From assembly GCA_965662565.1 (NCBI GenBank), contig CBFIHS010000003.1, positions 26,882 to 90,881 on the forward strand: a stretch of 64,000 nucleotides of DNA, in the 5' to 3' direction. This DNA is from UBA5109 sp965662565 (GTDB lineage Bacteria > Pseudomonadota > Gammaproteobacteria > Pseudomonadales > Pseudohongiellaceae). The translations under genes and the position numbers were made by a program. Under the pieces are notes generated by a model. It searched no databases and had not been told where the DNA came from. It worked only from the letters and a program-made list of their open reading frames with translations. This document shows positions 44,640 through 52,904 of the stretch, in pieces (within the stretch, counting starts at the first letter, position 1; each line of letters opens with the position of its first letter).

Positions 44640-46565
44640 TTAGCGATTCTGAATGAGATTATCCACCACTGCAGGCTCTGCTAGAGTTGATGTATCTCCA
44701 AGGCTGTCTAATTCATTTGCGGCGATCTTACGCAAGATTCGGCGCATAATTTTGCCAGATCGTGTTTTAGGTAAACCCGGCGCCCATTGAATCACATCCG
44801 GTTTAGCGATCGGTCCTATTTCCTTGGTGACCATTACGATTAATTCTTTCTTGAGTTCATCACTTTCTTCTATGCCTATCATCAGGGTGACATAGGCATA
44901 TATGCCTTGGCCTTTAATGTCATGAGGAAAACCAACAACTGCTGCTTCAGCCACTTTTGGATGCAGCACTAGCGCGCTTTCTATTTCAGCTGTGCCTAAA
45001 CGATGCCCACTGACATTGAGCACATCATCGACTCGCCCTGTGATCCAGTAAAAACCATCTTCGTCACGACGTGCGCCGTCACCAGTAAAATAGTAACCAG
45101 GGTAGGTTGTGTAGTAGGTATCAATACATCTTTGATGATCGCCATAAACGGATCGAATTTGACTGGGCCAGCTTTGAGTAATTACAAGATTGCCAGAAAC
45201 AGCACCTTCTAAAATATTGCCTTCTGGGTCTACCAAGGCTGGCTTCACGCCAAAGAAAGGCAGTGTCGCAGAGCCTGGTTTGAGATCAGTTACACCTGGT
45301 ATCGGAGTAATCATCAGCGCGCCAGTCTCGGTTTGCCACCAGGTATCCATAATAGGAGATTTACCTTTACCAACTTGGTGGTAATACCATTCCCATGCTT
45401 CAGGATTAATTGGCTCTCCCACTGTTCCAAGGATGCGCAGAGACGAACGTGAGCTAGATTCTAGTAATTCATCACCTTGCGCCATCAAAGCTCTTAGAGC
45501 GGTTGGTGCGGTGTAGAAAGAGTTTACTTTGTACTTGTCGATTATTTGCCAAAAACGGCTGGCATCAGGGTAGGTTGGTACACCCTCAAACATAAGAGTT
45601 GTCGCGCCATTGGCTAAAGGCCCATAAACAATATAGGAATGACCTGTTACCCAGCCGACATCAGCGGTACACCAGTAGATATCGCCATCGCGGTAATCGA
45701 ATACATATTTATGGGTCATCGTGGCTTGAAGAAGGTAGCCAGCAGTGGTGTGTAGCACGCCTTTTGGTTTGCCTGTAGAACCAGAGGTGTACAATATGAA
45801 CAATGTATCTTCGCTGGCCATTGGCTCTGGTTCGCAAGTTGAAGCCACATCTTTGATAGCTTCGTGATACCAAATATCACGCCCTTCCTGCCAATCAACT
45901 TCATTAGCGGTTCTTTGAATAACCAAAACCGTATGGACATTTGGGCAGCTGCTGAGTGCTTTATCGGTATTTTCTTTCAGAGGAACGAATCGACCACCTC
46001 GCAAGCCTTGATCGGCAGTAATAACCGTTTCGCAATCGGAATCTAGTATTCGGTCTTTTAAAGCTTCAGGTGAAAAGCCACCAAAAACTACAGAATGAAC
46101 AGCGCCAATACGAGAGCAGGCTAACATGGCAAAAGCGGCTTCAGGGATCATTGGCATGTAAATGCAAACTCTGTCGCCTTTCTTCACCCCTCGCTGTTTT
46201 AGAACATTTGCAAATTGACAGACTTCATCATGCAGCTCTTGGTAAGTAATGTTTCTATCAGTTCCGGGTTCGTCGCCTTCCCATATAATTGCGATTTGAT
46301 CAGCTCGTTCTGGTAGGTGTCGGTCGATACAATTGGCGCTGACATTAAGCTTACCATCCGCAAACCACTCCACCTTGCCCTGTGTCATGTCGCCTTGATA
46401 AACCTGGCTGAAAGCTTGTTGCCAATCTAAAAATTTACGTGCTTGTGAAGCCCAAAAAGTATCTGGAGAGTCGATGGACTCTTTATAGAACTCTTGATAA
46501 TTTTCTTTTGTTAGGTGGGAATTGGCTGCAGCAGAACTGGAAACAGGGTAAACATTCTCTGACAC
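44640..46565 (-). CDS. acs: acetyl-CoA synthetase
   Basis: Activates acetate to acetyl-CoA by way of acetyl-AMP. AMP-binding motifs: ILYTSGSTGKPKGV near residue 263, WWQTETGALMI near 412, YFTGDGARRDEDGFYWITGR near 496 and the acetylation-site lysine motif PKTRSGKIMRR near 605. 641 residues. The start is GTG at 46565 with a perfect AGGAGG seven bases upstream. In Pseudomonas pgi lies between panD and acs; here it does not. Confidence 0.96.
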   Translation of the reverse strand: MSENVYPVSSSAAANSHLTKENYQEFYKESIDSPDTFWASQARKFLDWQQAFSQVYQGDMTQGKVEWFADGKLNVSANCIDRHLPERADQIAIIWEGDEPGTDRNITYQELHDEVCQFANVLKQRGVKKGDRVCIYMPMIPEAAFAMLACSRIGAVHSVVFGGFSPEALKDRILDSDCETVITADQGLRGGRFVPLKENTDKALSSCPNVHTVLVIQRTANEVDWQEGRDIWYHEAIKDVASTCEPEPMASEDTLFILYTSGSTGKPKGVLHTTAGYLLQATMTHKYVFDYRDGDIYWCTADVGWVTGHSYIVYGPLANGATTLMFEGVPTYPDASRFWQIIDKYKVNSFYTAPTALRALMAQGDELLESSSRSSLRILGTVGEPINPEAWEWYYHQVGKGKSPIMDTWWQTETGALMITPIPGVTDLKPGSATLPFFGVKPALVDPEGNILEGAVSGNLVITQSWPSQIRSVYGDHQRCIDTYYTTYPGYYFTGDGARRDEDGFYWITGRVDDVLNVSGHRLGTAEIESALVLHPKVAEAAVVGFPHDIKGQGIYAYVTLMIGIEESDELKKELIVMVTKEIGPIAKPDVIQWAPGLPKTRSGKIMRRILRKIAANELDSLGDTSTLAEPAVVDNLIQNR

Positions 46566-46611
46566 TGACTTTCCTCCTTAGGAAGGGCTCAGTGCCAAAG
46601 AAGAGATAAAT

Positions 46612-46980
46612 TTAGGCAGCCTGAACCGGAATAGCGTTACTGGAATGAGTTATATTATTATGTTCATCCAGATATACCAAGCGTGGCTTGAAGTTAATTA
46701 ATTCTTGCTCACTGTAATCACAATAAGCACAAATAATTACTCTATCTCCGACTGCGGCCTTATGAGCAGCGGCACCATTGACAGAAATGATTTTCGAGCC
46801 AGCTTCGGCACGAATAGCGTAGGTAGTGAAACGCTCGCCATTAGTTACATTATAAATTTGGATTTGCTCATATTCTCGAATTCCAGAGAAATCAAGGAAA
46901 TCACCATCAATCGCGCAGGAGCCCTCATAATCAAGTTCTGAATGCGTAACACAAGCTCGATGCAATTTTGTTTTTAGCAT
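46612..46980 (-). CDS. panD: aspartate 1-decarboxylase (proenzyme)
   Basis: Makes beta-alanine for pantothenate. Self-cleavage at Gly-Ser in YEGSCAID forms the pyruvoyl group on the Ser. Catalytic ERFTTYAIR and AGSKIISVNGAAAHKA follow. I chose ATG at 46980, giving 122 residues with the family start MLKTKLHRA; a TTG at 46992 would add four. Confidence 0.93.
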   Translation of the reverse strand: MLKTKLHRACVTHSELDYEGSCAIDGDFLDFSGIREYEQIQIYNVTNGERFTTYAIRAEAGSKIISVNGAAAHKAAVGDRVIICAYCDYSEQELINFKPRLVYLDEHNNITHSSNAIPVQAA

Positions 46981-47065
46981 GGTTGTATTCAAGCTAAGTC
47001 CTCACAAAAGTGTATTTACCGAATGGGGGCGCAATTATCACTGAAATCTGATGGCTGCGCAAATC

Positions 47066-47917
47066 TCATAGAGTTAGCTGTATGTTGTCGATCAAGCGGG
47101 TTTTGCCCAGATAGGCGGCAGTTAAAATGACAATTTTTGAGTCTGTCGCTTCTGCTGGAAGCAGTGTTTGGGCACTGCAAATATTGAAGTAGTCTGGTTT
47201 AAGACCAGCTGAGGATATTTTCTTTAAAGCAAGGCTCTCAAGTTCATTAAAAGTTTGATCTGTCTTTTTGCTTAATAACTCAGCACTAGATTTAAGGGTT
47301 TTATACAGGACGGTTGCCTGAGCTTTTTGGGTATCACTTAAAAAATTGTTTCTTGAGCTCATGGCCAAACCAGAAGCTTCACGTTCAGTCTCTACACTGA
47401 TTATTTCTATAGGGTTATTTAAACTTTCAACCATCTTTTTGATGATGGTGAGTTGCTGATAGTCCTTTTCCCCAAAGTAAGCTTTGTTGGGCCGGCATAT
47501 ATTGAAAAGCTTGGTGACCACCGTACATACACCATCAAAATGCCCAGGCCGACTAGCCCCACAATGCAGTTTACTCAAAGCAGGGACAGCAACGCTAGCT
47601 TCTAATCTTGGTCCTTTAGGGTAAATTTCTTCAACAGATGGGACAAAAATGGCATCACAGCCCGTATCAATTAATAGCTCTTTATCTTTTGTAAGGGTTC
47701 TTGGATAGCTGTCTAAATCCTCATTCGGGGCAAATTGAGTGGGATTGATAAAAACAGTTGTTAATACAAAATCACACTCTAATCGGGCCTTTGCCACCAG
47801 TGATAAGTGTCCAGGGTGTAAATTGCCCATTGTAGGGACTAGCCCTATCACTAAATTTCTATCTCTAATTATTTTTAGACCTTGCCTTAATTCAGCAATG
47901 GTTTTAAAGATTTGCAT
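47066..47917 (-). CDS. panC: pantothenate synthetase
   Basis: Joins pantoate and beta-alanine with ATP. HIGH-like PTMGNLHPGHLSLV near residue 29, FINPTQFAPNEDL, GHFDGVCTVVTKLFNI, FGEKDYQQL near 150, and MSSRNNFLS near 188. 283 residues. It is 11 bases from panB. Confidence 0.96.
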   Translation of the reverse strand: MQIFKTIAELRQGLKIIRDRNLVIGLVPTMGNLHPGHLSLVAKARLECDFVLTTVFINPTQFAPNEDLDSYPRTLTKDKELLIDTGCDAIFVPSVEEIYPKGPRLEASVAVPALSKLHCGASRPGHFDGVCTVVTKLFNICRPNKAYFGEKDYQQLTIIKKMVESLNNPIEIISVETEREASGLAMSSRNNFLSDTQKAQATVLYKTLKSSAELLSKKTDQTFNELESLALKKISSAGLKPDYFNICSAQTLLPAEATDSKIVILTAAYLGKTRLIDNIQLTL

Positions 47918-47928
47918 GGTGATGGTAG

Positions 47929-48723
47929 CTATTCGTAAGAATGCTCTACTCCAGGGAAAGTTCTATCTTTTACTGCAGAAACATAAGCCTCTATTGCTCC
48001 AAGTATTCCTGATTGAGACTCTGGTAGGAAGTTTTTTACAAACTTTGGAGTGACTGATGAAATCCCAAGGACATCATGCATGACCATTATTTGACCATCG
48101 ACATCGACACCTGCGCCAATCCCGATTACAGGAATGGCTAATTTAGAGCTGATAGTTTTCGCCAATTGGGCAGGTATGCATTCGAGTAACAAGATATTTG
48201 CACCATATTCTTCGAGCATTAAAGCTTCTTCGATGATTTTATTAGCTGCTTGCGGATCACGCCCTTGTACTCGGAAACCACCAAGGCGATTCACAGATTG
48301 GGGGGTTAAGCCCATATGTGCACAGACAGGAATGCCGCGTTCAGTTAATTGACGTGTACTTTCGGCTATCCAGGCGCCGCCTTCTAATTTGATCACATGT
48401 GCCCCAGCACGCATCAAACGCGCTGCGTTTTCAAGAGTTTGGTCTTCCGAGGCATAAGACATGAAAGGCAAGTCTGCAATTAATAAAGCACCTTGATTAC
48501 CACGCTTTACACATTCCATATGGTAGACCATGTCATCCATTGTCACGGGTATAGTTGAGTCGTGACCTTGAAGAACCATGCCTAGGGAATCGCCAGTTAA
48601 AATTACCTCAACACCGGCTTTACAAAATAATTTTGTAAAAAGAGCATCATAAGCCGTAATGCAGGCAAACTTTTCGCCTTGTTTTTTTAGCTCTTGCAAA
48701 CTATGTAAAGTGATAGCAGCCAA
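47929..48723 (-). CDS. panB: 3-methyl-2-oxobutanoate hydroxymethyltransferase
   Basis: First committed step of pantothenate synthesis. ITAYDALFTKLF, VILTGDSLGMVLQGHDSTIP with metal Asp, LIADLPFMSY, VIKLEGGAW and VIGIGAGVDVDGQIMV are all present. 264 residues. The start is TTG at 48723; no ATG or GTG is in range. Confidence 0.96.
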   Translation of the reverse strand: MAAITLHSLQELKKQGEKFACITAYDALFTKLFCKAGVEVILTGDSLGMVLQGHDSTIPVTMDDMVYHMECVKRGNQGALLIADLPFMSYASEDQTLENAARLMRAGAHVIKLEGGAWIAESTRQLTERGIPVCAHMGLTPQSVNRLGGFRVQGRDPQAANKIIEEALMLEEYGANILLLECIPAQLAKTISSKLAIPVIGIGAGVDVDGQIMVMHDVLGISSVTPKFVKNFLPESQSGILGAIEAYVSAVKDRTFPGVEHSYE

Positions 48724-48733
48724 AAGAGTGATC

Positions 48734-49381
48734 CTATAATAGAGTAGGTTTTGGGTTGTAATAATGACGTGTGCCTTTGCGAGTGCTCAGTACGTGATCG
48801 ACGAGTTGTTGATAATCGTCATCATTATTAACTAAATCTATTTCAGCACTGTTAACAACCAAGAGCGAGCTTTCATCATAGTAGTGAAAAAAATTCGTAT
48901 ACGCATCAATTAAATTTAAGAGATAGGATCGTTCTATTAGTTGCTCAGATGGAACGCCACGAGTTTGAATACGGTCGAAGAGAACATCAACAGGTGCTTG
49001 AAGGTAAATCACTAAATCGGGTTTGGGGGCGTCTATAGTTAAATGCTCATAGACGTTCTCGTAGAGTTCATATTCGTTTGCATCAAGATTCTGGCGCGCA
49101 AAGATTCTATCTTTTTCTATTAAAAAGTCAGCTACATGAATGGGCTCGAACATATCGTCCTGACGTAGATCTTGGATTTGTTGGGCACGCTGGAAAAGAA
49201 AAAACAGCTGCGTAGCTAAAGCATTTTGTTTTGGGTTTTTATAGAAACGATCTAGAAAAGGGTTGTCTTCACTCTTCTCTAGTAAGGTTTCGTAGTTAAA
49301 ACTTGCAGCTAAACGTTTAGTGAGGCTAGTTTTTCCAACACCAATGGGGCCTTCAACAGCTATATAACGAGGAATGCTCAA
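48734..49381 (-). CDS. deoxynucleoside kinase
   Basis: The P-loop is VEGPIGVGKTSLTKRL at residue 8; DRFYKNPKQNA, FLIEKDRIFARQNL with the ERS/DRI-like motif near 87, and the LID arginines near 140 fit the dNK/Dck-Dgk family. It phosphorylates a deoxynucleoside for salvage; which base is not clear. It overlaps pcnB by four bases. folK is expected near here in related genomes and is missing. Confidence 0.88.
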   Translation of the reverse strand: MSIPRYIAVEGPIGVGKTSLTKRLAASFNYETLLEKSEDNPFLDRFYKNPKQNALATQLFFLFQRAQQIQDLRQDDMFEPIHVADFLIEKDRIFARQNLDANEYELYENVYEHLTIDAPKPDLVIYLQAPVDVLFDRIQTRGVPSEQLIERSYLLNLIDAYTNFFHYYDESSLLVVNSAEIDLVNNDDDYQQLVDHVLSTRKGTRHYYNPKPTLL

Positions 49382-50751
49382 AGCTTAACTCTCTTATGGT
49401 TTCGTCGGGATTTTACCTTGAGCTTACCAGTTTTTGAAACCTGTCTTTGTATCTCTTGTTGTAATGCTTGCTTACCATTGATATCAGTTTCCTGATATCT
49501 GGTCCACCAGTCTCCAAGCCCATTTAAGTTTTCCCCACTGGTTTCTCGAATGATAAGAAAATCGTATGCAGCTCGGAACCGTTTATGCGATAGCAGTAGC
49601 TGGGGTCTTTTTCCTGTTCGACGGTCAAGACGGAGTTGATATTCCCAAATTTCCCGCATAGGGATTGTGAAGCGTTTAGGGATGGCAATTTGGGTTAATT
49701 GCATTTCGGTAATGGCATGTCCTGCTTCTTGCATTGCTAGCATAGGCGCAAGTCCCGTACTGATTTTTTGTTCGTAATGACGCCTTACGGCAGGCCACAA
49801 TATTGCTGCCAATAGAAAAGCAGGGGTAATACTTTTGCCTTGTGAAATGCGTTTATCGGTACTGCTAAATGCGCCTTCTAGCATTCTTTTGTCCTTTGAA
49901 TCTTCCGCAGTAATTAATTTAGCAATAGGAGGGAATAAGATTTCTAAGACTTTAAAGTCCAGGAGTTGATGGAAGCTTTTTAGGCTGCTTCCATTTAAAG
50001 AAAGTTTTAAAAATTCATCGAAAAGCCGTGCTGGTGAGATTGAAGCCAATAATGGCGCACAAGGACTAATTGCTGCTTTAGTATTGGTATCAATCGTAAA
50101 GTCTAATTTTGCCGCCAGTCTAATCGCTCTTAGTATTCTAACGGGATCCTCTCTATAGCGCTGTTCAGGGTCTCCAATCATACGCAACGTCCTATTTTTT
50201 ATATCCTCCATTCCATTCGCGAATTCATAGATGCTGAAACCCTGTACTGTGTAATAAAGAGAGTTAACCGTGAAGTCTCTGCGAAGAGCATCCTCTTCTA
50301 TAGTTCCGTAGACATTATCTCGAAGTAACATGCCGCTTTGATTATGGGCAGAATCAAGATGCTTAACTTTACGTGCAAGCTTGCTTACATTTATTTCGGT
50401 ACTTTCCTTAGCTTTAGCGCGAAAAGTTGAAACTTCAATAATTTCACGTCCAAAATGGACATGAACTATACGAAACCGTCTGCCAATAATTCGTGAATTT
50501 CTAAACACTTGGCGAACTTGTTCAGGACTTGCATCAGTAGCAATATCGAAATCTTTTGGATGTAGATCTAAAAGTAAGTCCCGAACCCCGCCACCGACGA
50601 GATAGGCATCGAAACCGGCCTCGTTTAACTTATACAAAACCTTAAGTGCATTATTACTAATGTCTTTACGGGATATGTTGTGTTCAGCACGAGGGATGAT
50701 CCTAGGTTTTAATCTAGGCAGGTCAGACTGTATGAAATTATCTTTAGACAA
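49378..50751 (-). CDS. pcnB: poly(A) polymerase I
   Basis: Adds 3' poly(A) tails that promote RNA decay. The class II nucleotidyltransferase motif AYLVGGGVRDLLLDLHPKDFDIATDA near residue 50 holds the two Asp; RRFRIVHVHFG and DNVYGTIEEDALRRDFTVNSLYY follow; a basic C-terminus (KSRRNHKRVK) is typical. 457 residues. The start is TTG at 50751 (pcnB often uses rare starts). It overlaps the kinase gene. Confidence 0.93.
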   Translation of the reverse strand: MSKDNFIQSDLPRLKPRIIPRAEHNISRKDISNNALKVLYKLNEAGFDAYLVGGGVRDLLLDLHPKDFDIATDASPEQVRQVFRNSRIIGRRFRIVHVHFGREIIEVSTFRAKAKESTEINVSKLARKVKHLDSAHNQSGMLLRDNVYGTIEEDALRRDFTVNSLYYTVQGFSIYEFANGMEDIKNRTLRMIGDPEQRYREDPVRILRAIRLAAKLDFTIDTNTKAAISPCAPLLASISPARLFDEFLKLSLNGSSLKSFHQLLDFKVLEILFPPIAKLITAEDSKDKRMLEGAFSSTDKRISQGKSITPAFLLAAILWPAVRRHYEQKISTGLAPMLAMQEAGHAITEMQLTQIAIPKRFTIPMREIWEYQLRLDRRTGKRPQLLLSHKRFRAAYDFLIIRETSGENLNGLGDWWTRYQETDINGKQALQQEIQRQVSKTGKLKVKSRRNHKRVKL

Positions 50752-50803
50752 ATTAGGAAAGCTACAACATTAAAGTGTTTATTCTACACAACAAAAGAAC
50801 AAA

Positions 50804-50840
50804 TAAAAAAGCCGATATGACATAAGGTCATATCGGCTTT
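50804..50840 (-). terminator. rho-independent terminator of the CrcZ-like RNA
   Basis: A perfect 14-bp stem (AAAGCCGATATGAC with its complement, loop CTTAT read on the minus strand) followed by six T at 50810-50805. It lies between the sRNA candidate and pcnB. Confidence 0.93.
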
Positions 50841-51079
50841 CTAAACTTCTCTTATTATTCTATTACTTCCTTGTTGATATAATAGGCAACAATCACTTGC
50901 CATTTGTTAGGGTAGCTTATCCCTGAATAAACTGACTCTATGCTTCCCCCCTTACTAGTGCTGATTTTTCAGTTCTTTCCAGCTTGGGTACAGTATAAAA
51001 CTGTTTGTTGAGTCACGTCGTTGTCTTGCCAAATTTTATAATTATTATTGTTTTTTTCTTATTGTGGTCAAGCAACGCT
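50804..51079 (-). ncRNA. candidate CrcZ-like Hfq-sequestering small RNA
   Basis: The 530-base space between cbrB and pcnB is too large and stop-rich for a gene. On the minus strand it runs from a sigma-54-type promoter to a strong terminator, a transcript of about 275 bases. It has three exact AANAANAA motifs of the kind bound by Hfq with Crc: 51056-51063 (AATAAGAA), 51042-51052 (AACAATAATAA) and 50852-50859 (AATAATAA). Near-matches (AACAAACA, AACAAGGA) occur elsewhere. In Pseudomonas CrcZ lies exactly between cbrB and pcnB, is sigma-54/CbrB-driven and titrates Hfq to relieve carbon catabolite repression. The start is estimated from promoter spacing. Identity by layout and motifs, not by sequence alignment. 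Confidence 0.72.
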
Positions 51080-51089
51080 AGTATATAAA

Positions 51090-51105
51090 GCAGATACCGT
51101 GCCAA
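51090..51105 (-). promoter_or_regulatory. sigma-54 promoter of the CrcZ-like RNA
   Basis: TTGGCACGGTATCTGC on the minus strand matches the -24/-12 consensus YTGGCACGNNNNTTGC with one mismatch (C for the first T of TTGC) and with the required GG/GC spacing. Confidence 0.82.
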
Positions 51106-51141
51106 CATCTGTATTTTTTAAAAAATAGAATAAAATCATAT

Positions 51142-51236
51142 GGTTACAATTATTATAAGAATATCAGAAGTATTTTTGATAAAGGTTTTCTTATACACTG
51201 TTAAGAATTGTAACCCTTGGTGAGAAGATAGGTAAC
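51142..51236. promoter_or_regulatory. putative enhancer sites upstream of the sigma-54 promoter
   Basis: GGTTACAATT (51142-51151) and its exact inverse AATTGTAACC (51206-51215) stand 37 and 101 bases upstream of the promoter. The second overlaps a short palindrome TGTTAAGAATTGTAAC (51199-51214). GGTAACT (51231-51237) adds a third half-site. The GTTAC/GTAAC core resembles the CbrB sites I recall from Pseudomonas. Location suits a sigma-54 activator. Confidence 0.5.
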
Positions 51237-51283
51237 TAAATGTGAGTTTAATTGAATTTAATGAATTAAGTGTAAACGTTATT

Positions 51284-52690
51284 TTAGGTGGATTTTTTTT
51301 GTCTCGGGATATCAAAACGTTGTCGTCTTTCCCATAAACACTTCCTACTGATTCCAAGTTTCTTGGCTAATTGTGTTTCATTCATTTGATCCTGGTGTTC
51401 TAAGACAAAACGTTGGAAGTAATCTTCAAGCGATAAATCTTCCATAGGATCGTCTTCAATATCTTCCGCCTCATCTTCTTCAGCTTCTATTATTAAAGAG
51501 TTTTGGTTTTTATTTTTTAGAAGTTGGTCTCGGTTAAGTGAGTCTATTTTTACAAGTTCTACATCAATACCAAGAAGGTCCATTGGGATTTCTGATGTTT
51601 CAGAGAGGATAACAGCTCGTTCTATGGCATTTTCAAGCTCTCTTACATTTCCAGGCCAGTGATACATAGTGATAGCTTGAATGGAATCAGCAGAATAATG
51701 CATTGGGTCGACTCCAAGCCTGTTACAAATCATTTTCAGTTTTTTATCAGCTAGCTCTAGTATGTCTTTGCTGCGTTCTCTAAGAGGTGGAATATGCAAA
51801 GGCATCACGTTTATACGATAAAACAGATCTTCACGGAAACGACCTTCGTTAACAAATTGTTGTAAGTCCCTATGAGTAGCGGCAATAAGACGAACATCTA
51901 CTTTGGTGGATTGAACAGAACCCACTTTTCTTATTTCGTGTTCTTGTAATACTCGTAATAGGCGAGCCTGAGCTTCGAGTGGTAACTCACCAATTTCATC
52001 AAGGAATAAAGTGCCATTATTGGCAGCTTCAACCAGTCCAGTTCTGGTGGTAGTTGCTCCAGTAAACGCTCCTTTCTCATGACCAAATAATTCGGATTCG
52101 ATTAGATTCTCTGGTATAGCAGCACAGTTAATTGAGATTAAGTTGGAGTCTTTTCTCGAGCTGGCTTCATGCAAAGCTTTAGCGACTAATTCTTTCCCGG
52201 TTCCTGATTCGCCTTGAATGAGAACAGAAGAATTAGTTTGGGCAACCTTTCTGATGCGCCGAAAGAGTTCTTTCATGGCGGCGCAGCTGCCAACCATTCC
52301 ATGAACAGGATCATCGTTAGAAAGAGGTGCTTTGTTATTTTTTGGCCTGGCCGCTTCAATGGCGGCACTGACAGCGCTTACTACTTCTTCAGCCTCAAAA
52401 GGGATTGAAAGGTACTCTAAAGCCTCATTTTTTTCAGTGCTTATAACTGAACGAAGACTGGCAAAACTTGTTGTTATCAATACAGGCTTTTGAGTGTGCT
52501 TCATTAACTCAGTTCCTGGTTTTCCAGGTAGACGAAGATTGCTTATGATGGCAGCAAAGTTCTCAGGTCCGATTTCCAGAGCTGCTTCTAGGGATACACA
52601 GCTTTGGGTATTGAAACTAGCGCCAACCAAAATTTCTTCTAGCTGTGAGCTTGTGTCTTGATTACTTTCGATAATTAAAATATTAGCCAT
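51284..52690 (-). CDS. cbrB: CbrB-type sigma-54 activator with a degenerate receiver domain
   Basis: Domains: receiver (residues 1-115), AAA+ (about 130-370) with Walker A GESGTGKE at 160-167 and the sigma-54 contact GAFTGA at 207-212, then an acidic linker and a Fis-type helix-turn-helix (ETQLAKKLGISRKCLWERRQ). The C-terminal LSLEDYFQRFVLEHQDQMNE and the receiver stretch NLRLPGKPGTELM match my memory of Pseudomonas CbrB. The phosphoacceptor Asp is Asn51 (IISNLRLPG), the acidic pair is Glu-Ser (IIESN), and the Lys is Ile96 (LSIPF). So it cannot be phosphorylated in the usual way. I chose ATG at 52690. No cbrA kinase gene is adjacent; gluQRS comes next. Confidence 0.88.
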   Translation of the reverse strand: MANILIIESNQDTSSQLEEILVGASFNTQSCVSLEAALEIGPENFAAIISNLRLPGKPGTELMKHTQKPVLITTSFASLRSVISTEKNEALEYLSIPFEAEEVVSAVSAAIEAARPKNNKAPLSNDDPVHGMVGSCAAMKELFRRIRKVAQTNSSVLIQGESGTGKELVAKALHEASSRKDSNLISINCAAIPENLIESELFGHEKGAFTGATTTRTGLVEAANNGTLFLDEIGELPLEAQARLLRVLQEHEIRKVGSVQSTKVDVRLIAATHRDLQQFVNEGRFREDLFYRINVMPLHIPPLRERSKDILELADKKLKMICNRLGVDPMHYSADSIQAITMYHWPGNVRELENAIERAVILSETSEIPMDLLGIDVELVKIDSLNRDQLLKNKNQNSLIIEAEEDEAEDIEDDPMEDLSLEDYFQRFVLEHQDQMNETQLAKKLGISRKCLWERRQRFDIPRQKKST

Positions 52691-52904
52691 ATATAAGTAC
52701 TGTGTAGCACTGCATGAACATGAAATAGTAGTCAAAAAAGTAGATTTTGGTACTTCAAGTAAAGTAAAACAGTAAAACTGTTTCTTTTCTACACAAATCC
52801 TACTTAGCCTGACATCATAAGGATCAAACGCTTCGGGTCAACCTGATTTTTCAATTTTTCTGGTTTTTTTATAAGATTTACTTATAAAACAATGAGATAT
52901 GATT

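Noticed and set aside
50808..50840. The cbrB-pcnB stem-loop as an attenuator or leader of pcnB
   Set aside because: It has a T-tract on the minus strand and lies at the end of the sRNA candidate; a plain terminator explains it better.
51136..51357. Small minus-strand open frame overlapping the end of cbrB
   Set aside because: Low-complexity Ile/Lys/Leu composition in another frame of cbrB and its downstream enhancer region; no ribosome site or family.
52691..52904. A second small RNA or a degraded cbrA upstream of cbrB
   Set aside because: Only 214 bases, with no kinase-like sequence, no stem plus T-tract and no sigma-54 motif.
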